Shown: positions 51,967 through 64,000 of the stretch, piece after piece
Position numbering within the stretch: the stretch's first letter is position 1
Layout: each line of letters starts with the position of its first letter
Assembly: GCF_036324505.1 (NCBI RefSeq)
Contig: NC_086349.1
Location: 23,336,247 to 23,400,246, forward strand
Source of the DNA: Eleginops maclovinus
Taxonomy: Eukaryota; Chordata; Actinopteri; Perciformes; Eleginopidae
Direction of reading: 5' to 3'
DNA: 64,000 nucleotides
Notes under the pieces: generated by a model
The model's database searches: none
What the model was told of the DNA's origin: nothing
The model's input: only the letters and a program-made list of their open reading frames with translations
Position numbers and translations under genes: made by a program

Positions 51967-52871
51967 TTAAATCACAAAATGTTATAAAATGGACAGATAA
52001 CTGAAGCAGTGTACCAATGGAATCCCAAAGATAAAACACAGAAAAAACAATAGGCTGTCTGATAAATCAAAAGTACAATTAAATACAAATGACTGAGTTA
52101 AATCACTTAAAACAGACAAAAGAAAAATGTTAGTTCTGTGTTTTCTTCTGGTATGTATAAGTGTTTTAAGATACTGCGTTGCTTAATCCAGGAGTTGATA
52201 CAGGTTGAGTTTAGTTTCTATTTTAATATCTATCAAGTAAGTAAGAGCCTCACTGGTGTTTGTCTTTATGATGCTTTTTCAAGAGTCAGTTTGAAGTAAT
52301 TCACAAAAAATGATCCAAAAGTCCTTTTGACTCATCACACTTCCTGTAGATTCTCAAAGTAAATGCATTTCTTTTGTTACTCCAACCTTCTGGTGGATTA
52401 ATGCATCACTATGATTTAAAGATTGAACGGCACATATTTCCTGAGACTTAGAGATCAAATGATTTCCTCTAAACAGCTGGAAGGATTTTACTGTGAAGAT
52501 ACTGCAGGAGCTGTTTCTGGTTAAAGAACAGCTGCAGCGGAAAAAACGAGTGAACAAGAACATTGATGTTAATAGAAGAAAACGATGTTACACAGGAGCC
52601 TATGACGCCCTTGCCGTTTATAAACACATCTCAAATGATATAGAAAAAGTCAACTAAGTAGATTAAAGGAGATCCAGGACTGATAAATGTTGCTCCAGTT
52701 GGTTTGAATCTAATTTTTTGTTTTATAGGATCCAACTCGTCCATGTATCTTTGCATTTAATTATACTTTTGATTTACAGGAATCCTATCAGAGACATTTG
52801 TCGTCTTTTGGGATCTCGGTTGTGCAGTAATGAAAATGCTTTACAAAAACACACAGGCTCTAAAACTTTGT

Positions 52872-55800
52872 TCACACAATCCCAAATCTTTCAGCACGCT
52901 TCATTTTCTTTGCCTGTAGGAAAAGAGAAAGAACGTAGAGATTAATACACAATCTCCATTTCTTGTTCCACTCACTGCATTGTAAGGATACAGTGGTATG
53001 CAAAAGTTTGGGCACCCCTTAGGAAAACCACTGCATCAGTTTGTCACTTGCTGAGCTTTTGAAGCAGCAACTTCATTTTAACATATGTTATACCTTATGG
53101 TAACAGAAACATCTCAGTAGTGAAATAACTTTTATTGGTCAAACAGAAACATGTTTATGTGCATTCAAACAAAAATAGGCATGTGCATAAATTTGGGCAC
53201 CCCCAAGAAATAATTCCATTAATATTTAGTATTGCCTCCTTTTGCTGCAATAACGGCCTGTAGACGCCTCCTGTAGCCACAGACAAGTCCCTTAAGCCTG
53301 GCAGGTGGTATTTTGGCCCATTCTTCCACACAAAACGTCTCCAGTTCAGTCAGGTTTCTTGGCCTCCGTGCATGGACAGCCTTCTTCAAATAAATCCATA
53401 CATTTTCAATGATGTTAAGGTCTGGGGACTGGGATGGCCATTCCAGAACATTGTACCTGTGCTTCTGCATGAATTCCTTGGTGGATTTTGATCGGTGCTT
53501 AGGATCATTGTCCTGCTGAAAAATCCAACCCCGGCGTAGCTTCAACTTTGTGACTGACTCTAGAACATTCTTGTCAAGAATCTCCTGGTACTGTAAGGAA
53601 TTCATGTGGCCCTCAACTTTAACAAGTTTTCCAGTACCTGTGCTAGCCACACAGCCCCATAACATGATAGATCCTCCACCAAATTTTACAGTGGGCAACA
53701 AGTTCTTTTCATTGAATGCAGTGTGTTTTTTTCGCCATGCATACCTGTTCATGTTATGACCAAATAACTCAATCTTGGTCTCATCTGACCACAGTATTTT
53801 GTTCCAAAATGCTTCTGGCTTGTCCAGATGTGCTTTTGCATACCTCATGCGACTCTTCTTGTGATTAACACTCAGGAAAGGCTTTTTGCACATCACCCTT
53901 CCAATGAGCTCTTCCTGGTGCAAAGTACGCTGGATTGTGGAACGGTGAACAACTACACCATCAGCAGCCAGATGTTGTTGTAGTTCTCTGGAGGTGGTCT
54001 GTGGCTTCTCTGTGACCATTTTCACCATCCTTCGCCTGTGCCTTTCCCCTATTTTTGTCGGCCTACCACATCTTTCCTTCACACGGACTGTTCCTGTGGC
54101 CTTCCATTTCACAACTACGTTTCTGACTGTGGAGACAGACAGTTTAAACCTGTCAGATAATTTTTTGTACCCTTCTCCTAATTTATAATGTTGGATTATC
54201 TTAGCTTTCAGGTCAGTGGAGAGTTGTTTTGAGGTCCCCATCTTGCCACTCCCTAAGAAAGAACCTAGGCCAGGCACAGCCAGCTATTACCTATGTTAAA
54301 TAGCCTTTTTCATGATTGGTTCCACCTGTCTTTGTAATTGAAGGTCTAATGAGCTAATCAAAGCAATTTTGTGCAGCAACCTGTCAGCTATAAATCCGTA
54401 CAGGTGTTGAAATGAATGCTATTTATAAGGGTGCCCAAACTTTTGCACATCCCATTTTTTGCATTTTATTTTATTATAATAAAACTATGTAATGCTACCC
54501 TAAGAATTTTGGTCTGGAAAACACTAAAACGTCTACATCTTTGTAGGAAAACAAATGTTGTTGCTGTGATCTTCTATTATAAAGGAAAAGCAAATTGTCA
54601 TGAAATCTCAGAGGGGTGCCCAAACTTTTGCATACCACTGTATATATTTCTCGGCGGCAGTCTTACAGGTGAAAAAAGAAAGAAACTAAAATGCAAATAA
54701 AACCTACCTCTACTTCAGGTGACGTGGCGACTGTAGCAACTGCACCTGTTGAAGTTGCTGTGACCCCGAACCTCTCCTTCCTCTTTTTCAGCTTCTCATC
54801 CTCTTCAATCTTAAAAAGACCAAACATATTTAGTATCACTTTTAATGCCAAATGTTTGAGTTGAAAGGGCAGAAACATCATCATGTTGAACCTCGTCTTC
54901 ACCTTTTGTGAAACGGAGGAAACGTTCATGCCAAAGCGTTCTGCTCTCTTCTTCAGCTGATCCACGTTCACCTTCATGACACATCAGAAATGTTTGAATT
55001 AACATCTTGTCATTTAGCAGAGGAATTAAAGAAATGTGTCAGATCAAATATGCAACACTTACAGGAGCTTTAGGGGCCACAACACCACCTGCTTGAAAGA
55101 CAAGACAAGTACAAGTGTGGCGTTAGAAACGGCATAAGAAAATACCAGCTTCAATGTTCCTTGAGAAGATAGAAATTCAGTATAGGAAACGGGAGGAAAC
55201 ACTGACCTGGAGTGGCAGCTGGAGTGGACTTCTCAGTGGTTTCACCAAACCTAAACAAAAAGCATAATTACTTTAAAATGGCTAAATACACTTCCTAGTA
55301 TAAATGCAGTGGACTAATAACCCTTGCGGTTTTGAAGCGTACAGGATCCCATTTTTAGTATTAGGACTTTCTTCTTCTTTACCTCCCGGAGTGATATTAA
55401 ATGACTTTAAAGTGTTTTCTTTTACCGACTAAACTTGCGTCTTACTTTCTGTGTGTGTGCTCTACCTATGAAGGTATTTAAAAACAAATAGAGTGCAGGT
55501 GGCACTTACTGAGTGTATGCAAGATAGACCCTATGAAGGCTTTGATTCTGTTTTTTGGGTTAGGGTTAGAGACAAGAGAAAAAGTATACCGTAACTGCTC
55601 TTATGCATTTTAAAGCAGGTTTTTTTTAACCTGGATGTTTGTAAAAAAAACATGTTTGATGACCAGTTTGACTTGTTTTTAGTAACTGCTTCATCCCCTC
55701 TAATCTCAAGAAGGACCAATGTGGGAACATTGTTATTATTACCTGTAATAATTATGGCCTGATTAAATAAATGTAAATAGTAAAAGCCGGAAGTATCCTA

Positions 55801-57542
55801 GAGAAGCCCTACCTTGCTGCACGGATGGCCTTTTTGCTTTCAGCTGTTGCCGGCATGTTGAAGCGTTCAGCTCTCTTCTGTAGTCTCTGCTCAACAAAAG
55901 GGAAAAGTCTGAATCAGAACAGAAGCTGCAGGTGGTTCTGCTGATCAATATTTACGTTTTTCTCTCACACATAAGAGTGCGGATATCATTTCAACATGAT
56001 GCAATAATCTCTGTATTAAAATATGCAGATTAAAGGCCTGTCATACGTACTTCACCAGTAGATGGCGGAGGAGCGATTTTCACCACCTTCTTATCTTCAG
56101 CTCTGAAAGAAGTAACACAAAGAAGTTAGATGACCAAAAATGGACAAGTCGTGATAACTAAAGACTCGTAATTAATCTTTGTTTATGAATTTGGGGCTAA
56201 CAATGTCGGACATTTAGTCGTTTAGAAGCAGAGTGAGGGTTTCTGGTTGTTTAAGGGTTTTGAAGCTTCAGAATAATAATTCAAAGTCAAAACTCCAGAA
56301 ACACACAACTTTGTGATTTGCACATCAAATCTTGCTGGAGTTGGATGCCTGTCGTCACACAAAAATGTGGGAAAATAGGGGTGGGGTAGATAAGAAATGC
56401 ATACGTTAAGCTTGAAATAATTGTTATAAATGTTTATTTCTTCTATTTGATCTAACTAAATAAAAGAATAACTTACGTCTCATCCTCAGTAGACTCCTTC
56501 TCACTTTTTAAGTCGTTGGCACTATCAACCTTAATGAATTCCTAAAAATATCAAATGGAGACATTTATAACGACTTTACAATATATATAGATCAGATGTT
56601 AGAGGGTGAGTGAAAACATCAACGATCACATTACCTCTGTATCCTCGGCCAGCACATCATCTACATCCACATCGTCCTCTGCTGGGATTAAGGGAAAGAC
56701 ATTTAGAACCATCAGAGAGCAGGAACAAAAATCAGTAAGAGATATCCACGATATTGATCACAATAAAATAGACATACCCCCATCAAAACGGTTGGTAGGG
56801 AAATTTAAATCTAATAATCAAGTCCATGCGATTCAGATTTCACTCCACCCAACCGGTTGTATAAATACCATGTCTACGTGTGAAGTCTGCCGTCTCACCG
56901 TGCTCCTCCAGATATGCCTGCAGTCTGGCAATGAGCTCTCCTTTGTTTCCCTTGGTGTCCAGACCTCGGGCCTCGCACTCCTGCCTCAGTTCAGCAAGCT
57001 GAAACAACAAGAGAACCATAACTTTAATTTGATTGTGTGCCGATAAGGATGTGTAGTCCCCTGCATGAGACTGCCCATCTCCTCCTTTTCTGATCAAAGA
57101 GATTCCTAGCCAGACTCATTTGGGGACTTATGCAATGGCTAATATCGAAAACTGTGATGTTGCCATCGATAGATTGAAAGCCTGTTTACTTTCATTCCAA
57201 AAATATCCACATCGAGATACCACTAAATGAGGAAAAAACTCACAACAAATCCATTCAGTAGCTATACTGGAAATTCAGTAGACAAATTCCATGAATGCTA
57301 TTTGGAAATTAATTCCTTTGGTCAAGGACAGCACAGTAAATATTTTTCCTTATAAATTAATGTACCTACAATTTCCATTATTAATCATGTGTCCTATTTT
57401 TACTAAGTGTGACATTTTCAGGTTGTTGACGAACAAACAGTCAAAAACACAAAGGCAAAAACCACATTACACAAAGGAGAACTGAAAATACTCACATTTG
57501 GGAAGCTGATAAATCAGTCATTTTTGGCAATTAAGCTTTAAA

Positions 57543-57626
<84 letters not shown>

Positions 57627-58180
57627 ATATATATTATATATAATTATTTTTTGTCTGATCATTTAATGGACTTAGTTTTGCAGTAGATCGGTTATCAGAG
57701 AGCTTTTCAAATGGAATACCTGGGCAATAGTCATTGTATTTTCCGGCTAATGTTTGGCTAACATGAATTATGACCGTCGGAGGTCAAACACGATGTCGCT
57801 CATTTAATTGGACAGAGATGGCGGGACTCTTTACATTCAACAGCAGGAGCTACATTTCAATTTATAAATAAATACCACACTTCTTTATGGTAATATAAAG
57901 TAGTTCCCAACAGCTTATTGTTGTTAACGGTTTGTTTGTTATGTATCTCGGAGCGGTTTGCTCGGCTAGCTCCGCAGCTGAATGAACAACACGCCGGTTG
58001 TTAGCCGGGAACATTTTATACTTCAAAAACCCTATTTATCCGTATCCTTCTTCTCTGGGATTACAAATAAAGAATGTTAAAACATATTACTGACTAATAA
58101 AAGCACCCAATGTTTGTAATAATAACATATTTATTTGCATTACCCACCTTTAGTTTTTGGAGCTCTATCACTTCAGCCAT
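52872..58180 (-). CDS. sarnp: SAP domain-containing ribonucleoprotein, complete, 11 exons
   Basis: Exons are 58148-58180 (ATG at 58180), 56899-56998, 56635-56681, 56477-56541, 56051-56102, 55813-55886, 55207-55250, 55063-55091, 54903-54971, 54708-54809 and 52872-52913. The total is 657 bp, or 218 residues (human 210), GT-AG and in phase. Residues 1-45 form the SAP domain (VIELQKLKLAELRQEC, GLDTKGNKGELIARLQAYLEEHG), followed by an acidic stretch. The C-terminal half has four basic repeats ending in RF: LQKRAERFNMP, LKKRAERFGMN, LKKRKERFGVT and MKRAERFGIV. In the family these repeats bind the helicase DDX39B, and the protein works with the TREX mRNA export complex in the nucleus. The last coding exon is only 42 bp and is separated by an intron that holds a 1.65-kb Tc1-like transposon. 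It is head to head with pmel. Confidence 0.95.
52991..54640 (-). mobile_element. Full-length Tc1-like transposon in the last sarnp intron
   Basis: The element is 1650 bp, flanked by the TA target duplication (52989-52990 and 54641-54642). The outer 28 bases of both ends are identical (CAGTGGTATGCAAAAGTTTG then GGCACCCC). Internal direct repeats of the same TTTGGGCACCCC core lie at about 53190-53203 and, inverted, at 54429-54445. This gives inverted repeats of roughly 200 bp with two binding-site-like motifs each, the IR/DR arrangement of Tc1-family elements. It encodes one uninterrupted transposase. Confidence 0.93.
53219..54241 (-). CDS. Tc1-like transposase, apparently intact
   Basis: 340 residues from the ATG at 54241; an upstream in-frame ATG at 54277 would add 12 atypical residues, and family members start MG-x-SK-x-LS. 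Numbered from the upstream Met, a paired-like helix-turn-helix region covers about residues 18-65 and a second basic region 70-125, with GRPT in the linker where the family has a GRPR-like hook. The catalytic triad is D165 (LWSDETKIE), D256 (FQQDNDPKH) and E291 (LNIIENVW), with 34 residues between the last two, so DD34E. The Gly-rich KFGGGSIMLWGC box is at 198-209. No stop, frameshift or lost catalytic residue is visible. It is antisense to nothing but parallel to sarnp, inside its intron 10. Confidence 0.93.
   Translation of the reverse strand: MGTSKQLSTDLKAKIIQHYKLGEGYKKLSDRFKLSVSTVRNVVVKWKATGTVRVKERCGRPTKIGERHRRRMVKMVTEKPQTTSRELQQHLAADGVVVHRSTIQRTLHQEELIGRVMCKKPFLSVNHKKSRMRYAKAHLDKPEAFWNKILWSDETKIELFGHNMNRYAWRKKHTAFNEKNLLPTVKFGGGSIMLWGCVASTGTGKLVKVEGHMNSLQYQEILDKNVLESVTKLKLRRGWIFQQDNDPKHRSKSTKEFMQKHRYNVLEWPSQSPDLNIIENVWIYLKKAVHARRPRNLTELETFCVEEWAKIPPARLKGLVCGYRRRLQAVIAAKGGNTKY
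57546..57645. repeat. TA microsatellite, about 100 bp
   Basis: Almost pure TA with two TATTATA interruptions, in the first sarnp intron. It could extrude as a cruciform. Confidence 0.95.
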
Positions 58181-58290
58181 CTTCCTTTGTTGATGTATCA
58201 CTTCCTGGTCACTTCCTCCAATCAGAGTGCAGCTTCTCTCCTTCTGAACGCCCGCGCGCTGACTCACTTTATTTGACAGCGCCGCCAGAT
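58181..58290 (-). promoter_or_regulatory. sarnp promoter region
   Basis: Just upstream of the sarnp ATG are two ETS-like sites (AGGAAGTGA on the minus strand, twice), a CCAATCAG box at 58218-58225 on the plus strand, and a GCTGACTCA AP-1-like site near 58259. There is no TATA box. The mix is typical of a housekeeping promoter. Confidence 0.5.
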
Positions 58291-58322
58291 GGACTGACGG
58301 AGGAACTGCAGGTAGTTTTTAA

Positions 58323-58614
58323 TATGGAATTCCGTTTAAACCAAAATTAAATAATTAAATAAATATGCCTATGAAATAAATAAATATGGTTATGAAAAGA
58401 GTTCTGAATTAAATAAATGAGGCAATTCATTTTTTAAATGTACATTTAAATACATATTTATTTATTTCATGGGACTTTTGTTACATAATGCCACATTTAT
58501 TCATTTCAAGGGACTTTTATTTCATAACCGTATTTATTTATTTCCTAGGCATATTTATTCATGTACTTATTTACCTAATTATTTATTTAATTTTGACTTA
58601 AACGGCATTCCATA
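58323..58614. mobile_element. Palindromic foldback element, 292 bp
   Basis: The left arm TATGGAATTCCGTTTAA is inverted at the right end with one mismatch, and inner blocks also pair (AATTAAATAATTAAATAAATA, CCTATGAAATAAATAAATA and GGTTATGAAA against their complements). Nearly the whole element is one long imperfect hairpin rich in AAATAAATA. It has no coding capacity and lies between sarnp and pmel. Confidence 0.75.
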
Positions 58615-58719
58615 GTTTAAACAGGTTGCCACAAACAAAATGAAAGCTATTTGTTAGAGCCAGTCTTTTGTTTAATAAAAAGGGCCTCCTTATTGTGATC
58701 TGTAGTCAAGACGGTGTAA

Positions 58720-58732
58720 ACTACAATTCCCA
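58720..58732 (+). promoter_or_regulatory. ZNF143-like motif
   Basis: ACTACAATTCCCA is a full match to the core of the vertebrate ZNF143 (Staf) site. It lies about 540 bases upstream of the sarnp ATG. Motif match only. Confidence 0.45.
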
Positions 58733-60889
58733 CGGCCCCAGACTCCAAAGGGACAGAGATGGGTAATGACTCCAATCATTATGACTTTTTTACCAACTGG
58801 AGGCCATGCAAGTCATCCCAAATGTGAGTAAAACCAATAACAAGAAGGATAACGCAATATAACTGTCTGTTTAAGGCGTCTAAGTGGCTTGATACAAAAC
58901 TATTAATAAAACAATTAGCACAAACTAAAATGTAGTAGTTGTAGTAATGACTGAATTTTAAAAAAGGCCTTTATTGGCATGTCTAAACTTAGTATTTACC
59001 TATATGCGTATGTATGTGGTTGTTCAACTGATTTGACCTTGTTATATCCAATAATAATAATAATAATACAAGCTTTTTTCCCATACCATTGTTGGTTATT
59101 TATTCCATTTCGTTTTTTTAATTAATTGTCTGATTATGTTTGCCTCATTGGTGTTTTTGTTTTGTGCTGTATCATGCTCTATACATTAATATTTATTATT
59201 GTTATTTAACTTGTATATTATTACCCTCCCTTTTTAGTTAGTGAAGGTAAAAAAAAAAAAAAATCTGTTCAAAAAACAACTTTTCAAGCTTCTTATCAAC
59301 ACATTTATTTCTGTTTTTGTTTTCTAAGCTCTGTTTGTTTTATAAATCTGATCAAACCAAGACTTTTTTGCAACATATTAATCGCATTATTGAGCCGTCG
59401 TGTTTTACAGTATGTTTCATTCATATTATGGGGTTTTTACATACATGTGGAGGCCTGAAAGGAGTTAAAGGGTTTGTGATGAAACAGGATTTGTGAGTGA
59501 ATGCTGACATTGTTTTTTTAAAAAAAGAGGTTTAAACACTTGTCAGAGTTTGGCACATATGATATGGAGACAAAAAATCTTGCAACAAAGTCACTGAACA
59601 GTTCTTGGGGGCTATAAGGACAAATCCGGATGAATTTAGGGAGTCACAAGTGCTTCAGTAATCCTCATTACTGCTGCATTCCTCCTCTCTTTTTTTCCTC
59701 AATGCACAGCCTCTCTTACAAACTGAGTGACCTATTGTTCGATTGACACAGAAATGATTACCTCCCCTCTTTATTTTTTTATCACATCGTCTCCTTTTAT
59801 ATCAGTCAATAAAACTTCTAAGGGTGTAAAGTCCTTTCAGAGTTAATGGCTTTATCCTCACCCGTAGCTTTGTGATTTTCAGAAAAAATCTGCACATAAT
59901 AAGGAATAATTGGACGTGCAGCCCAAATTAGGTCAGCTGATTTTTAGCACAGATTTGTATGACTATCCATATTGTATTTGAAAACACGTGTTTAGTCCCC
60001 TAAGACCCAAATATTCACAAAACGGTTACCCTCATGATTTAAATAAGATCCTTTTGTGTTGTTCTGAGCTTCAAACAGGCATATTTATATTTTATTCGCC
60101 ATTTTAATTGGTGTTTATTATTCTTAAAGAGGTTACGAAACATTAAGAAGGTGTGATAAAACAACATTATTTATCCTGAAGGAAGCAGATGCACTAGAAC
60201 GTAGGAAAGAGAAAATACAAAAGGTAAATTAACCTATCAATAAGGTGAAATTCAAAATATAACAGTAAAAAAGTAAATGTATGGTAGGTACTATGACAGA
60301 TATAACTGTACTTCAGTATAGGAAGAAAATAAAAACCAAAAGGGGAATAGAGAATTTAAAATGAATCATATATTTAAAATCCTTTTCTTTTAAATACTTA
60401 AAAGTAATAGTAAAGAAACAGGAAAATTAACTTAATTGTGCAGAATGTAATTTCTATTGATGAATAAGCTGCATTTAAATATTGTAACTGTTATTAGTGA
60501 CTTCATTTTAATTATATAAATAAAGTAGATTGAATTTACACGTCTGGGTAATTCAATTAATTAAAAGGGCTCATATGTTATGTTTTATTCTGTGGTTATT
60601 TCTACAACTTACAATAATAATAGTAATGTAAACAGCAGATTATTTCTAGGTATAAACAGCAGGTAGACCTCTTAGCTTATAGTCACATTTCAGTAATAAT
60701 AAAGCTCATGTTCGCAGATTATTTATTCGAAAGTTATTTCTTTGTGTTGTTTATGCACACTTGAGCAGGTCTTGTGATCCAACCTATTTCCATGCAAAAA
60801 TTACCTGAGGAATTTCCTACGTGATTATGCGGTTCTTACTTTACTGTATGAAGGGCTGTAATCCTGAGGGTCGTTTTACTGTAATGAGT
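58733..60889. other. Intergenic between sarnp and pmel
   Basis: AT-rich sequence of about 2.2 kb with no gene recognised and a short AAT-type run near 59050-59068. No canonical M-box (CATGTG) was found close to the pmel start. Confidence 0.5.
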
Positions 60890-60906
60890 CCAGGAGCCCC
60901 TAAATT

Positions 60907-60977
60907 CTGATTGGAGCAGTTCTGCAGGAGGAAGGAGGCGTTTCTTCTTCTAATATTTCTGCTGCGGTTTAAAAAGG
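60907..60977 (+). promoter_or_regulatory. pmel core promoter
   Basis: A reversed CCAAT box (CTGATTGG, 60907-60914) and a TATA-like TTTAAAAAGG (60968-60977) lie about 60 bases before the pmel ATG. The spacing suggests a transcription start near 61000. Confidence 0.5.
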
Positions 60978-61034
60978 CTGATTTTCCGTTAGAAGGTCCT
61001 CACAAAAGGGATATTTCTTCCAGAGGCTCCAACA

Positions 61035-63825
<2,791 letters not shown>

Positions 63826-64000
63826 GTGAGTGGCGTCATCACAAACACAACGTCTATGAGGGTCAACGAGTGTGTCGGACCACATACCGTGACCTGGAGT
63901 ATGAGCCAGGCTGGATTAGGCTTAAGTCTTTTCATATGATCAGATTATGTCACTTCATTTACCCAACAGAAAGAAATGTTTGAAGAAAACAATCCCTTAT

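Noticed and set aside
60600..61034. MITF M-box upstream of pmel
   Set aside because: Looked for CATGTG or CACGTG near the promoter and found only weak variants.
63826..63983. Continuation of the pmel exon 4 frame beyond WKTWG
   Set aside because: A GTGAGT donor follows 63825 and the downstream residues do not match the family, so this is taken as intron sequence.

Overview
The window is nuclear DNA of a ray-finned fish, probably a percomorph teleost. The evidence is split genes with GT-AG introns, long CA and TA microsatellites, and typical fish repeats: a Tc1-like transposon, tRNA-derived SINEs, an L2-clade LINE tail and several short terminal-inverted-repeat elements. Five protein-coding genes can be assembled from exons that match vertebrate families. 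All five human counterparts lie in 12q13, so the window is a compacted piece of that ancestral neighbourhood.

Layout. From the left edge to about 35.4 kb lies nckap5l on the minus strand. Its coding exons sit at 0.3-6.8 kb, its 3' end is off the left edge, and a probable noncoding first exon is at 35.2-35.4 kb, which implies a 28-kb first intron filled with repeats and a few GC-richer islands. kansl2 follows (coding 37.46-42.15 kb, minus, 8 coding exons, apparently complete), then ccnt1 (46.15-50.97 kb, minus, 9 exons, complete, with a long 3' UTR ending close to the kansl2 promoter), then sarnp (52.87-58.18 kb, minus, 11 exons, complete), which carries a full-length Tc1-like transposon in its last intron. 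Head to head with sarnp, across about 2.9 kb, is pmel on the plus strand (first four exons, 61.04-63.83 kb), running off the right edge.

Functions. kansl2 (NSL histone acetyltransferase complex), ccnt1 (P-TEFb elongation factor) and sarnp (TREX mRNA export) are housekeeping chromatin, transcription and RNA genes in tandem. nckap5l encodes a microtubule-associated protein and pmel a melanosome fibril protein. There is no sign that the genes form a regulated unit beyond shared synteny.

Most interesting. In kansl2 a tandem duplication of about 0.9 kb copied exon 6 and the intron next to it. The spare exon has decayed (lost splice sites, stop, internal deletion), but a 134-nt block beside it is nearly identical in both copies and folds as an H/ACA snoRNA with H box and ACA box. 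Two intronic snoRNA genes therefore appear to have been kept while the duplicated exon died. Also notable are a CA microsatellite starting two bases after the GT of a pmel splice donor, a one-base frame break in the large nckap5l exon, and an apparently intact Tc1-like transposase.
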